Positions 55,523 to 64,000 of a stretch of 64,000 bases of DNA are shown one piece after another. The stretch comes from Geopsychrobacter electrodiphilus DSM 16401 (GTDB lineage Bacteria > Desulfobacterota > Desulfuromonadia > Desulfuromonadales > Geopsychrobacteraceae), in NCBI RefSeq assembly GCF_000384395.1, contig NZ_ARWE01000001.1, positions 3,508,501 through 3,572,500 of the forward strand, written 5' to 3'. Both the position numbers and the translations under genes were made by a program. How positions within the stretch are numbered: the stretch's first letter is position 1; each line of letters begins with the position of its first letter. The notes beneath the pieces were generated by a model. It had not been told where the DNA came from, ran no database searches, and saw only the letters and a list, made by a program, of their open reading frames with translations.

Positions 55523-56611
55523 ATGCTCAAAAGCTTAAGTCGTTTTCTGGTCTGCACCCTTGTGGCCTGTGCCCTGCTGCTGGCCAGCGGGACCACACAC
55601 AAGGCCGAGGCTGCCGCCAAGTATCGCTGGAAACTGGCGCAAACCTGGGGGAGTGGCTTCCCTATCTTTGGTGATGCCGTTATCAAGATGGCTGACATGG
55701 TCAAAACCATGTCGAACGGTGAAATGGAAATCCGTATCGATTCCTCCAACAAGCATAAGTCCCCCTTCGGCATTCTCGACATGGTCAAAGAAGGCCAGTA
55801 CGAGATGGGGCATTCGGCGTCCTACTACTGGAAGGGCAAAGACATCAGCACCATGCCTTTCACCACCATGCCCTTCGGCATGATCGCCCCCGAGCAATAT
55901 GCCTGGTTCTACTATGGCGGCGGCATGGATCTGATGAAGGAAGTCTACGCCAAACAGGGAATTTACTCCTTTCCCGGCGGCAACACCGGCAATCAGATGG
56001 GCGGTTGGTTTCGCAAGGAGATCAAGACCCTGGACGATCTCAAGGGGCTCAAAATGCGCATCCCCGGCTTCGCCGGTGAAGTGGTCTCCAAACTCGGCGT
56101 TTCCGTCACCAACATCGCCCCGGGTGAGCTCTACACCGCCCTGGACCGTGGCACCATCGACGCGCTGGAATGGGTCGGACCCTCCCTCGACCTGAAGATG
56201 GGCTTTGAGAAGATTGCCGACTATTACTACACCGGTTGGCACGAGCCGGCCACCGAACTGCAGTTCATGGTCAACAAAGAGAAGTTCGACAGCCTGCCCC
56301 CGCATCTGCAGAAGATCCTGACCGTGGCCATGGAATTTTCCGCCTACGACATGTATGCCCGTTCCTATCATGAAAGCGCTGTCGGCCTGGCCTCGATCGA
56401 GAAGGACTACCCCAACGTCAAGATTCGCACCTTCCCCAAACCGATCATTGCGGCACTAAAAAAGGCGAATAAAGAACTGCTGGCCGAATACGAAGCAAAG
56501 AGTCCAGAATTCAAGAAGATTATGGAGTCCCAGAAGGCCTACATGAAGATGGCCCGCCGCTGGACTGAGATTTCTGACTATGCTTACCTCAAGGACAATC
56601 TCGAGAAATAA
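55523..56611 (+). CDS. dctP: TRAP transporter solute-binding protein (DctP; 2-oxoacid-like)
   Basis: A 362-residue periplasmic binding protein with a signal peptide (about 1-33, ..HKAEAA). The mature protein has QMGGWFRKEIKTLDDLKGLK, MRIPGFAGEVVSKLG, DALEWVGPSLDLKMGFEKI and YYYTGWHEPATELQFMVN, close to TakP-type binders of pyruvate and other 2-oxo monocarboxylates in which Arg and a Trp-His-Glu-Pro segment lie at the ligand. The start has GGAGAGAGAATC upstream. It is followed by a hairpin and then dctQ and dctM. Ligand identity is inferred. Confidence 0.92.
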   Translation: MLKSLSRFLVCTLVACALLLASGTTHKAEAAAKYRWKLAQTWGSGFPIFGDAVIKMADMVKTMSNGEMEIRIDSSNKHKSPFGILDMVKEGQYEMGHSASYYWKGKDISTMPFTTMPFGMIAPEQYAWFYYGGGMDLMKEVYAKQGIYSFPGGNTGNQMGGWFRKEIKTLDDLKGLKMRIPGFAGEVVSKLGVSVTNIAPGELYTALDRGTIDALEWVGPSLDLKMGFEKIADYYYTGWHEPATELQFMVNKEKFDSLPPHLQKILTVAMEFSAYDMYARSYHESAVGLASIEKDYPNVKIRTFPKPIIAALKKANKELLAEYEAKSPEFKKIMESQKAYMKMARRWTEISDYAYLKDNLEK

Positions 56612-56623
56612 ACCCATGAACAG

Positions 56624-56651
56624 CCTCAGGCCCGGTGAAAAGGGCCTGAGG
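56624..56651 (+). terminator. Hairpin between dctP and dctQ
   Basis: CCTCAGGCCC (56624-56633) pairs perfectly with GGGCCTGAGG (56642-56651), followed by TTTCTC. This is likely a partial terminator giving more binding protein than membrane subunits. Confidence 0.78.
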
Positions 56652-56680
56652 TTTCTCGCAAGTAGAGAGCGCGACTCGCC

Positions 56681-57220
56681 ATGTTGTTAAAGATTGAAAA
56701 ATGGATCGACCGTTTCATCGATATTATCGGCGGTATCGCCACGGTGGCCATGTTGTTGATGATGCTCAACGTCTTCTACGATGCCATCATGCGTTATGCC
56801 TTCAACGTCAGCTCTATCGGCATGCAGGAGATGGAGTGGCACCTGTTTTCTGTCGTCTTCCTGCTCGGCATCGCCTACGCGCTCAAGTCGGACGGACACG
56901 TGCGCGTCGATATCCTCTATGACCGCTGGTCGCCGCAGACGCAGGCGGTTATCAATATCGCCGGCACCCTGCTGCTGATGATCCCCTTGAGCCTGCTGAT
57001 CATTCACGGCTCCATATGGTTCGTTCATGAAGCCTACATCTCCGGCGAGATCAGTGGTGACCCGGGTGGGCTAACCCACCGCTGGCTGATCAAGGCGGTG
57101 ATCCCGCTGTCGTTCATCTTTCTGGTCATCTCCGCCATCGGCTTCATGATCCGCAACTTCAACATCTACCGCGGCATTGAGGCGCCAAAAGCGCACTCGG
57201 TCGAAGATGATGTGTTTTAG
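56681..57220 (+). CDS. dctQ: TRAP transporter small membrane subunit (DctQ)
   Basis: A 179-residue protein with four helices. GGIATVAMLLMMLNVFYDAIMRYAF and SIGMQEMEWHLFSVVFLLGIAYALKSDGHVRVDILY are the DctQ signature. It pairs with DctM to form the sodium-coupled membrane unit and lies between dctP and dctM. Confidence 0.95.
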   Translation: MLLKIEKWIDRFIDIIGGIATVAMLLMMLNVFYDAIMRYAFNVSSIGMQEMEWHLFSVVFLLGIAYALKSDGHVRVDILYDRWSPQTQAVINIAGTLLLMIPLSLLIIHGSIWFVHEAYISGEISGDPGGLTHRWLIKAVIPLSFIFLVISAIGFMIRNFNIYRGIEAPKAHSVEDDVF

Positions 57221-57274
57221 CCACCAGCTCACAAGCCCGTGTGTTTTTTCTCTGTATAAAAGGATAACTCTGCC

Positions 57275-58567
57275 ATGATCGGCATTTGCATGTTCGCCAC
57301 TGCCCTGCTGCTGTTGCTGCTCGGCTTCCCGGTCGCCTTCACCTTCGGCGGTGCCGCAGTCATCTTCGGCCTGCTCTCCGAAGGGACCAGAATCTTCAAC
57401 CTGATGCCGCATCGGATCTATGCGGTGATGAACAACACCATCCTGATGGCCATCCCGCTCTTCATCTTTATGGGCATCATTCTGCAGAAATCCAAACTGG
57501 CCGAGCGCCTGCTCGAGTCGATGGGTTCATTGTTCGGCGAAATCCGCGGCGGCATCGCCATCTCCACCGTCTTGGTCGGGGCGCTGCTCGCCGCATCGAC
57601 CGGGGTGGTCGGCGCCAGCGTGGTGGCGATGGGGGTCATCTCCCTGCCGGTGATGCTGAAATACAACTACGACAAACGCCTGGCGACGGGCACCATCTGC
57701 GCTTCGGGCACCCTCGGTCAGATCATCCCTCCCTCGATTATCCTGATCATCCTCGGCGATGTTTTCCAGCTGCCGGTCGGCGATCTGTTTAAGGCGGCCT
57801 TTTGGCCCGGCCTTTCGCTGGTGATGGTTTATATCGCCTACATCGTCGTCATCACCATTATCAACCCGAAACTGGCACCACCGATCCGCCTGGGGGAAGA
57901 ACATGGCAGCAAAAAACAGCAGGTCATAACCGCCCTCAAGGCGATCATTCCGCCACTGGTCCTGATAGTGATGGTGCTCGGTTCGATCCTGTTCGGGGTC
58001 GCCACCCCGACCGAATCAGCCGCCGTCGGCGGAATCGGCGCTGTCATCCTGGCGGGGCTCTACCGTCAGCTATCCTTCAAGATGGTCTGGGACGCCGCCT
58101 CTGAAACGACCAAAATCAGCGCCATGGTCTTCGCGATTCTCATCGGCGCCACCGCCTTCTCCATGGTCTTCACCTACACTGGCGGCGACTATCTAGTCGA
58201 AGACTTCATGATGGCGCTCCCCGGTGGCAAGTGGGGCTTTCTGATCTTCTCCATGGGCGCGATCATGATCCTCGGCTTTTTCATCGACTTCGTCGAAATC
58301 GCCTACATCATTGTACCGATCCTGGCCCCGATTGCCGACAAACTCGGCATCGACCCGCTCTGGTACGCGATTCTGGTTGCCATGAACCTGCAAACCTCGT
58401 TCTTAACCCCCCCCTTCGGCTTCAGCCTCTTTTACCTGAAAGGGGTCGCGCCGCCGGAGGTAAAAACCATGGATATCTACCGCGGGGTGACACCGTTTAT
58501 CGCCCTGCAGGTGATGGTGCTGGCCATTCTGGTCATCTTCCCGGGTTTCTTCGGCTTCGGCTCCTAG
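57275..58567 (+). CDS. dctM: TRAP transporter large permease (DctM)
   Basis: A 430-residue permease with about 12 helices. FCFAT-like IGICMFATALLLLLLGFPVAFTFGG, PLFIFMGIILQKSKLAERLLE and ASGTLGQIIPPSIILIILGD are typical; DFVEIAYIIVPILAPI near the C-terminus completes the family pattern. It carries the solute with sodium ions. A strong hairpin ends the operon. Confidence 0.96.
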   Translation: MIGICMFATALLLLLLGFPVAFTFGGAAVIFGLLSEGTRIFNLMPHRIYAVMNNTILMAIPLFIFMGIILQKSKLAERLLESMGSLFGEIRGGIAISTVLVGALLAASTGVVGASVVAMGVISLPVMLKYNYDKRLATGTICASGTLGQIIPPSIILIILGDVFQLPVGDLFKAAFWPGLSLVMVYIAYIVVITIINPKLAPPIRLGEEHGSKKQQVITALKAIIPPLVLIVMVLGSILFGVATPTESAAVGGIGAVILAGLYRQLSFKMVWDAASETTKISAMVFAILIGATAFSMVFTYTGGDYLVEDFMMALPGGKWGFLIFSMGAIMILGFFIDFVEIAYIIVPILAPIADKLGIDPLWYAILVAMNLQTSFLTPPFGFSLFYLKGVAPPEVKTMDIYRGVTPFIALQVMVLAILVIFPGFFGFGS

Positions 58568-58595
58568 AAAGCTGTCCGATATTATTCCCTGACAC

Positions 58596-58632
58596 CAGCA
58601 ACGCAGCGCCAGAGATTGTCGCTGCGTTGCTG
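58596..58632 (+). terminator. Strong hairpin ending the TRAP operon
   Basis: CAGCAACGCAGCG (58596-58608) and CGCTGCGTTGCTG (58620-58632) form a perfect 13-bp stem with an 11-nt loop. There is no U-run (ATTAAG follows), so it may be a processing or rho-linked end. Confidence 0.68.
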
Positions 58633-58824
58633 ATTAAGCCGCTCAATTCCAAAGGCTCATACCCTGCTCCCGCCAGATCAATCCTCCTTCAGCTCTCAGC
58701 ACCCGGCTCGTGATCCTGCTTAGCTCTTTACAACCCTCGGGCCTGAGGGCTATGCTGGGGGGTATTGTTCAACCGATCAAAAAAACAGGTTTATTTTTAA
58801 ACCAAGACAAAGGATCCCGACCCC

Positions 58825-59415
58825 ATGCTGAAACGTCTGACTCTGCTCCTGATTGCTGCGCTCGTCACCCTGCCCGCCCTGAGTGGCTGCGGCTACAACC
58901 AGATACAAAAAAATGAAGAAGCGGTGTTTGCCGCCTGGGCCAATGTCGAGGCCACCTATCAGCGCCGTAATGACCTGATCCCGAACCTGGTCGAGACGGT
59001 CAAGGGCTATGCTGCCCACGAAAAAGAGACCCTGGAGGCTGTCACCAAGGCCCGCGCCAGTGTCGGCCAGACCCAGATCAATACCGGCGATCTGGCGAAT
59101 CCAGCGGCGCTGCAGAAATTTCAGCAGGCCCAGGGTGCACTGTCGGGCGCGCTGTCGCGATTGCTCGTGGTTGCTGAACGCTACCCCGACCTCAAGGCCA
59201 ACCAGAACTTTCTCGATCTGCAGCATCAACTGGAAGGGACCGAAAACCGCATCAATGTTGCGCGGCAGCGCTACAACGCGGCGGTGCAGAATTTCAACGG
59301 CTCAATCCGCACCTTCCCTAACAACCTGACCAACAACTACCTGCTTCATCTTGAGCGCAAAGAGCCCTTCAAAGCCGAGGCGGGAGCTGAAACAGCGCCC
59401 AAGGTCAAGTTTTGA
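58825..59415 (+). CDS. lemA: LemA family lipoprotein
   Basis: A 196-residue LemA protein. The signal ends in lipobox ALSGC (Cys22), then VFAAWANVEATYQRRNDLIPNLVETVKGYAAHEKETL, the family hallmark, and NFNGSIRTFPNN. Function unclear; LemA is usually linked with TPM-domain proteins, as here. It overlaps the start of the next gene's frame. Confidence 0.95.
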   Translation: MLKRLTLLLIAALVTLPALSGCGYNQIQKNEEAVFAAWANVEATYQRRNDLIPNLVETVKGYAAHEKETLEAVTKARASVGQTQINTGDLANPAALQKFQQAQGALSGALSRLLVVAERYPDLKANQNFLDLQHQLEGTENRINVARQRYNAAVQNFNGSIRTFPNNLTNNYLLHLERKEPFKAEAGAETAPKVKF

Positions 59416-59417
59416 GC

Positions 59418-60140
59418 ATGTCCCTGCGCCGCATAACGCTGCTCTTGCTGATCGCCCTGCTGTTGCCGCTGAACCTGCTGGCTCTTGAGGTGCCCAAGCT
59501 GAACGGCTATGTCAATGACCAGGCCGGCCTCCTTTCACCGCAGACCACGCTGAAGATTGAAAGTTTTCTGCGCAGCTTCGAACAAAGCGACTCGACGCAA
59601 CTGGTAATATTGACAATCGATTCCCTGCAAGGGGAGTCCCTCGAGGATTACAGCCTGCGCGTTGCCGACAGCTGGAAAATTGGCCAAAAAGGGAAAGATA
59701 ACGGCGCCCTGCTGCTGATCGCCAAGGCCGAACACAAGATTCGCATCGAGGTCGGCTATGGCCTCGAAGGGAAGCTCACCGACCTGCTCACCGGCCGTAT
59801 TATCGACAATGAAATCACACCCCGCTTCAAGGCGGGCGATTACGAAGGCGGTATCATTGCCGGAGTTTCCGCCATGGCCGAAGCGGTGCGCGGTGAATAT
59901 CAGGGAACTGGCCACTCCGACCGCAAGAAAAAACGCAGCCCCTGGGGTTCACTCGCCCTGCTGCTCTTTCTGGGACCCGGCATGCTCCTGTTCGGTGGTG
60001 GTCGACGTGGACGGCGACGCGGCGGCTTTTTCGTCGGCGGACCCTTCATTGGTGGGGGTGGCGGCGGTTTTGGCGGCGGAGGTGGCTTCAGCGGCGGGGG
60101 TGGCGGCTTCGGAGGCGGCGGCTCTTCAGGCGGTTGGTAA
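59418..60140 (+). CDS. TPM-domain (YgcG-like) membrane protein with Gly-rich tail
   Basis: A 240-residue exported protein: signal peptide, a TPM domain (about 28-150; LNGYVNDQAGLLSP, DNGALLLIAKAEHKIRIEVGYGLEG), one transmembrane helix (LALLLFLGPGMLLFGG) and a C-terminal Gly/Phe/Ser-rich stretch ending SSGGW. The ATG at 59418 is preferred to the overlapping TTG at 59412. It pairs with LemA in many genomes and may act at the cell envelope. Confidence 0.9.
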   Translation: MSLRRITLLLLIALLLPLNLLALEVPKLNGYVNDQAGLLSPQTTLKIESFLRSFEQSDSTQLVILTIDSLQGESLEDYSLRVADSWKIGQKGKDNGALLLIAKAEHKIRIEVGYGLEGKLTDLLTGRIIDNEITPRFKAGDYEGGIIAGVSAMAEAVRGEYQGTGHSDRKKKRSPWGSLALLLFLGPGMLLFGGGRRGRRRGGFFVGGPFIGGGGGGFGGGGGFSGGGGGFGGGGSSGGW

Positions 60141-60240
60141 ATTCACCTCATCTGGCCAAAGCCCACCCTCTTCCGTGTGAAGAAGGGCTACCCTGATTCA
60201 AGCACAGCTCATCAAAAATCACTATAAAAGGCCCCTATAC

Positions 60241-60867
60241 ATGTCAGCCAAAGAATTTTTCACTCCGGCAGAACAAGCCCGCATCGAAGCGGCCGTACGA
60301 GAGGCCGAAAGTCGCACCAGCGGTGAAATCGTCCCGATGCTGGTTGATGACTCTTATGACTATCCGCGCTCCGAAATCCTGGGGGCCGGGCTGTTCGCGC
60401 TGGCGACGGCAACATCCCTCAGCTGGGCCTTTTTCGGTGAATCCCTCTGGCATTTTTTGTGGCTCTTCGCCCTCAGTTATTTTCCATTCAAACTGCTGAT
60501 CCGCAAACTGCCGAACCTCAAGCGGCGCCTCATCCATCCCGCTGAGATCAGCGAAGAGGTCAAAGAACGCGCCATCGTCGCCTTCCTCGAAAATGGGCTG
60601 CATCACACCCGGGACGAAACCGGGATCCTGATTCTGCTCTCGCTCTTTGAACGCCGGGTTTATGTGTTGGCTGATCGCGGCATCAACAATGCGGTTGCGC
60701 ACGACACCTGGGACGGCGTCGTCGATACCATCACCCGGGGGATGCTGCAGGGTGATGCCTGCAGCGCCCTCTGCAGTGCAATTGAAACCTGTGGTCAGTT
60801 ACTGCAGGAAAACTTCCCGGTCAAAACAGATGATACGGATGAGCTGCCAAACCTGATCATCGACTGA
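60241..60867 (+). CDS. TPM-domain protein, second
   Basis: A 208-residue protein: an N-terminal helical region FFTPAEQARIEAAVREAESRTSGEIVPMLVD, two helices around 48-85, then a cytoplasmic or periplasmic TPM-like part (ETGILILLSLFERRVYVLADRGINNAV). It belongs with the LemA/TPM genes just upstream (101 bp). Role unknown. Confidence 0.88.
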   Translation: MSAKEFFTPAEQARIEAAVREAESRTSGEIVPMLVDDSYDYPRSEILGAGLFALATATSLSWAFFGESLWHFLWLFALSYFPFKLLIRKLPNLKRRLIHPAEISEEVKERAIVAFLENGLHHTRDETGILILLSLFERRVYVLADRGINNAVAHDTWDGVVDTITRGMLQGDACSALCSAIETCGQLLQENFPVKTDDTDELPNLIID

Positions 60868-60928
60868 ACTAAAAATCTCCGCCCGTGCAGTTCATCTGCC
60901 GAGCGTCCCCCTTGTTCAAGGTTTAACC

Positions 60929-61876
60929 ATGTGCAACATCATAAAAATACTTGTTATCAGCCCGCTGATGTTGCTGATGCTCCTGATCGGTTCGGCCTCT
61001 GCGGCCGAGTCTCCGGTCTATTATTCCGATTACTTCTCTTTTATCGGTCAGGATGAAACCGGCTACCTGCTCTTCGCCCTCGATAACAACCGGGGAGTAG
61101 ATAAGGGTAAATTTCAGGCCGCGCATTTTGGCGTTCTCTACGATGAACATCAGGGCTGGATCGACCTGGTCGGCACGGGGGCATATCCAAATCCCACGGA
61201 AATGTTGACCAAAATCCCCTACTCCACGACCTTTCAGATCTATGGACACTCGAATAGCGGGATCAGAATTCAAAGCCGCATCAACGATCTACGCCTCGAA
61301 ATCAATCCCCTCCAGGTCAAACTCATAGGCCCGGACCCCGAACGCCACCAGCGCTGGGGCAACGCCGCAGCAGTGCTGTACTGGCAGGGGCGTACCATTC
61401 CTGGCCGGGTCATCCACGAGGAGTTGGATCTCGATAACCGGAACCGTCTGACCCACCGCTATTCCAGCGACTGGGATAATTTTCAGGGGTTTTATCTGGC
61501 CCTGTTGAATGGGCCCCCGGCCAGTTGGGGAGATATCTATCTGCAGGCTGAGGGGAAGAAGAATCTCAAGACCTTCGGCTTTTTTGATTCGGGTCACGAA
61601 CAGGCAAAGATCAGCGCGCCTGATCTGGAGGTCAACAAAAAGGGCTGGGCCCTCGGTTTTTATCGCTGGGACAAGGGCTGGCAGATGCACCTCAACCCCG
61701 TGCCGAGCGCCGAGCTTCCGGACCCTCTCACCCCTTTACTGACCCTTAAGCAGGTCAGTCGCCAGACGATCAGCAACTGGGGGATCGGCGGCTTCGCCAT
61801 CAGCGTGGTCGAAGGAAAGATTGAAACCGATGGCCGCAGCAATCGCGTGCTCGGGTTCGCTGAATTGATCAAATAG
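60929..61876 (+). CDS. Exported protein of unknown function
   Basis: A 315-residue protein with a signal peptide (ISPLMLLMLLIGSASA, cleavage near residue 26). The mature part is rich in aromatic residues and beta-strand patterns (VYYSDYFSFIGQDETGYLLFALDNNRG, WGNAAAVLYWQGRTIPGRVIHEEL, WALGFYRWDKGWQMHLNP). A lipocalin-like (AttH/CrtC-type) fold is possible but I am not sure. Its last 8 bp overlap the convergent LysR gene. Confidence 0.6.
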   Translation: MCNIIKILVISPLMLLMLLIGSASAAESPVYYSDYFSFIGQDETGYLLFALDNNRGVDKGKFQAAHFGVLYDEHQGWIDLVGTGAYPNPTEMLTKIPYSTTFQIYGHSNSGIRIQSRINDLRLEINPLQVKLIGPDPERHQRWGNAAAVLYWQGRTIPGRVIHEELDLDNRNRLTHRYSSDWDNFQGFYLALLNGPPASWGDIYLQAEGKKNLKTFGFFDSGHEQAKISAPDLEVNKKGWALGFYRWDKGWQMHLNPVPSAELPDPLTPLLTLKQVSRQTISNWGIGGFAISVVEGKIETDGRSNRVLGFAELIK

Positions 61877-62765
61877 ACCCGGATTCGGCCTTCAGCGCTT
61901 GAAACATCTTCCAGAGTTCAGCGGCCACCGGCCCGACTACTTCGTCCCGACGGCGCGCAACGCGAATTTCAAGCTGCGGCCTGTCACCATAATCCTCGAT
62001 CTGCATCACCTCCAGCTGTCCACTCTTCAGTTCATCCGCAATCATATGCAGTTGCAACCGCCCCCAGCCCATCCCGGCCAGCAGAATCTGCTTTTTGGTC
62101 TGATGATCGTTGACCAGCCAACGCCGCCCATCAACAATCACCCCCAGACTTTTCTTACGCGGCTGGCGGCTGCTGTCGCGCACGACCACCTGAACCCGGT
62201 CTTTCAAATCAGCCAGCGACAAGGAATGGGCAGTGAATTCTGCCAGAAAGTCCGGGGCGGCGACGGGCACCATCTGGACCCGACTGAACGGGAAGGATTG
62301 CAGTTGAATGTTCTCTTCGAACCAGGGGGTGATGGCAATATCCGCGTCACTCTGCTCCAGTCGTTCCAGAGCACCCCAAAGCCTCTCGCCAACCAGTTCG
62401 ATCGCAGTTTGCGGATATTTTTTTTCGAGCCGCCGCAACACCTCAAGCACCAGTGGCACCGGGCAACTCTCTTCAATCGCGATACATAACCTGGCTTCGT
62501 GCCCGCTGGCCAGATGAGCGGCCAGATCGGTCAAATGAGTCCCCTGCCGCAAGACTTCACGGGCCTGCTGACAGATCCTTTCGCCGGCCGGGGTTAAGCG
62601 GGCCCGATATTGATCCCGCGCCAGGAGGGTCAATCCGAGTTCATCTTCCAGCTTGCGGATCCCGACGCTGAGGGTCGGTTGCGTTCGGTGCAAGGCCTCA
62701 GCCGCAGCCAGCACGCTGCCGGACTCGGCAATCTGCACCAGAATTTTAAGTTGATCAAGAGTCAT
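61869..62765 (-). CDS. LysR-family transcriptional regulator
   Basis: A 298-residue LysR protein: N-terminal winged HTH (MTLDQLKILVQIAESGSVLAAAEALHRTQPTLSVGIRKLEDELG) and a periplasmic-binding-like effector domain (RLCIAIEESCPVPLVLEVLRRLEKKYP onward). The start at 62765 follows AAGGAGAATC and is preferred to an upstream ATG at 62804. It is divergent from the YceI and dioxygenase genes and probably controls them. Confidence 0.93.
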   Translation of the reverse strand: MTLDQLKILVQIAESGSVLAAAEALHRTQPTLSVGIRKLEDELGLTLLARDQYRARLTPAGERICQQAREVLRQGTHLTDLAAHLASGHEARLCIAIEESCPVPLVLEVLRRLEKKYPQTAIELVGERLWGALERLEQSDADIAITPWFEENIQLQSFPFSRVQMVPVAAPDFLAEFTAHSLSLADLKDRVQVVVRDSSRQPRKKSLGVIVDGRRWLVNDHQTKKQILLAGMGWGRLQLHMIADELKSGQLEVMQIEDYGDRPQLEIRVARRRDEVVGPVAAELWKMFQALKAESGSI

Positions 62766-62908
62766 TACGATTCTCCTTGAATTAATAATAATAGATTTCA
62801 TCAATACTCATTGTCGAATATAAATATTATTTTTCTATAGCGCCGTCCAGTATTGTGACCAAAATGGTTTTATTTCGAAGCTCAATGACCCGAAACAGGA
62901 GAACCAAC

Positions 62909-63489
62909 ATGTTAAAAAATCACTCTTGTCCATCGCACTGCTATTCGCCTTCGCCCAACCCGGCTTCAGCGCCAGCTACAAAATCGACCCGATGCACTCG
63001 GAAGTCGGCTTCACAGTGCAACACCTGATGTTCTTCAAAGTCAGCGGTTACTTTACCGACTTTGAGGATACAATTGAGGCTGATTCTCAGGCCAGGACGC
63101 TCTCTGCTGCGGCCGCCGTGATCAAAACCACCTCGGTCGATACGCGCATCGGAAAGCGGGGCAATCACCTGCGCAGCGCCGACTTTTTCGACGCGGCCAA
63201 GTTTCCTGAAATGATCTTTGTCAGCAAAAAGGTCGAGGGGAGCGGCAACGACATCAAGGTTTACGGCGACCTGACGATTCGCGGCACCACCAAACCGATT
63301 GTTCTCAGCGGCGCATTTCTCGGTGAGAACAAAGATGCCTGGGGCAATGTCCGCGCCGGATTTGCCGCCAAAGGGATGATCAACCGCAAGGATTTCGGCC
63401 TGACCTGGAACGCAATCCTTGAGTCCGGCGGGGTGACCGTCGGCGATGACGTAGAGATTACCCTGCAAGTTGAAGCGATCAAAAGTTAA
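62909..63489 (+). CDS. yceI: YceI-family periplasmic protein, apparently frameshifted in the signal peptide
   Basis: YceI lipid-binding-like beta-barrel protein. The best start (ATG 62909, CAGGAGAACC upstream) is in a different frame from the protein. With one extra A in the run at 62914-62919 the reading becomes MLKKSLLSIALLFAFAQPGF, a standard signal peptide leading into the YceI body (SYKIDPMHSEVGFTVQHLMF, LRSADFFDAAKFPEMIF, DLTIRGTTKPIVL, VTVGDDVEITLQVEAIKS). As written only a TTG at 62926 gives an in-frame start, with no positively charged N-terminus. The base may be a sequencing error, a real mutation or a phase-variable homopolymer. Corrected length would be 193 residues. Confidence 0.88.
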
Positions 63490-63616
63490 AGAGCTTTTTC
63501 TGGCACACCAACAGCACGTGGGATCCAGAAGTTGAACCATAGATCGAAGAGCTGAACAGTTTCGAGCCAACAAATCGCTGCAAGTGCCCATCAGGAGCAC
63601 ACTTAGGAGATACAGT

Positions 63617-64000
63617 ATGCAAGAATTACCCGCCATCTTTCTTTCGCACGGGGCACCGGATCTGGTGCTCTCGCAGGAACCCGCCCGGCAGGCGCTCATT
63701 GATCTGGGTAAAAGTCTACCCCGACCCAAGGGGATCCTGATCATTTCGGCGCATTGGCAAGCGGCGCAGTTCACCCTGGGGGAAGCCCTGCAATTTTCCA
63801 CAATTTATGATTTCGGTGGTTTTCCTGCCGAGCTTTATCGTTTGACATACCCGGCTCAGGGCGCCGCGTGGCTGATCAGCCTTTGTCGCGAGGTGTTGCA
63901 GGAGGGGAATATTGATTTCAACGGCGATCCGCAGCGTGGCCTCGATCACGGAGCCTGGATTCCCTTGATGCTCGCCTGGCCCGAAGCCGAGATCCCGGTG
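63617..64000 (+). CDS. ygiD: DODA-type extradiol dioxygenase (YgiD-like), 3' end outside window
   Basis: The first 128 residues of a class III (LigB-type) extradiol dioxygenase. LPAIFLSHGAPDLVL gives one metal His, and GILIISAHWQA the second; TIYDFGGFPAELYRLTYPA and GLDHGAWIPLMLAWPEAEIPV follow as in YgiD/4,5-DOPA dioxygenases. TAGGAGA precedes the ATG. It is transcribed with or after the YceI gene and divergent from LysR. Substrate could be a catechol or another aromatic. Confidence 0.92.
   Translation, partial: MQELPAIFLSHGAPDLVLSQEPARQALIDLGKSLPRPKGILIISAHWQAAQFTLGEALQFSTIYDFGGFPAELYRLTYPAQGAAWLISLCREVLQEGNIDFNGDPQRGLDHGAWIPLMLAWPEAEIPV

Noticed and set aside
55535-56371. A 278-codon minus-strand open frame over dctP
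   Set aside because: Antisense shadow of a well-supported TRAP gene.
62941-63801. A 286-codon minus-strand open frame over YceI and the dioxygenase start
   Set aside because: Both plus-strand proteins are clear family members; the minus frame is a shadow.

Overview
The window looks like a chromosomal segment of a GC-rich anaerobic or facultative respiratory bacterium, most plausibly a member of the Desulfuromonadales (Desulfuromonas/Geobacter relatives). This is inferred from gene content: respiratory nitrate reductase, DUF1059 proteins, a haem-binding cytochrome, many orphan regulators, a short CstA and TRAP carboxylate uptake. No rRNA, tRNA or CRISPR was seen, so the placement is tentative.

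Layout. (1) 1-9.9 kb: nitrate respiration, narG (5' end outside the window), narH, narJ, narI, two NarK transporters and a small PAS protein. The first NarK carries an unusual soluble insert, and narG and narH are separated by a long fold-back element. (2) 10.2-14.2 kb, minus strand: CstA-type carbon transporter with a BtsS/BtsR-like two-component pair. (3) 14.4-18.5 kb: four overlapping genes (C39-like cysteine peptidase, RimK-like ATP-grasp ligase, GCS2 ligase, N-formylglutamate amidohydrolase-like), a compact amide-bond making and cutting cassette. (4) 18.7-24 kb: a DUF1059 protein, two LuxR/CsgD-type regulators around a large duplicated lipoprotein with a 12-bp tandem repeat, and a small secreted DRDQ-rich protein. 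(5) 24.3-32.5 kb: RND efflux pump, second DUF1059 gene with the same leader hairpin, a Cys-rich small protein, a Cache sensor and a SulP transporter. (6) 32.6-36.4 kb: an IS3-family element followed by an AT-richer patch with a stand-alone nitrilase-superfamily gene and a YrhK-like gene. (7) 36.4-43.7 kb: glycosyltransferase, DJ-1/PfpI protein, CurA-type reductase with a NemR-like TetR regulator and two matching operators, MarC, MscS, lipoate ligase homologue, monohaem protein. (8) 43.7-52.8 kb: B12-type radical SAM protein, SseB-like protein, U32 peptidase/RNA hydroxylase homologue, two orphan response regulators, a lipoprotein and RNase R. (9) 52.9-58.6 kb: a second BtsS/BtsR-like pair directly upstream of a complete TRAP transporter (DctPQM) whose binding protein resembles 2-oxoacid binders. 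(10) 58.8-64 kb: LemA with two TPM-domain proteins, an exported protein, a LysR regulator divergent from a YceI gene that appears frameshifted, and the start of a DODA-type dioxygenase.

The most notable theme is the pair of paralogous pyruvate-sensor-like systems. Both kinases keep the four residues reported for pyruvate binding in E. coli BtsS, and each sits next to a different candidate pyruvate transporter. ACC(A/G)CT-type direct repeats with a 13-bp spacer lie before the second kinase gene and before the TRAP operon. This predicts a dual pyruvate uptake circuit. Other points of interest are the NarK insert, the amidoligase cassette, the DUF1059 leader element, the CsgD/lipoprotein locus and the YceI homopolymer frameshift.
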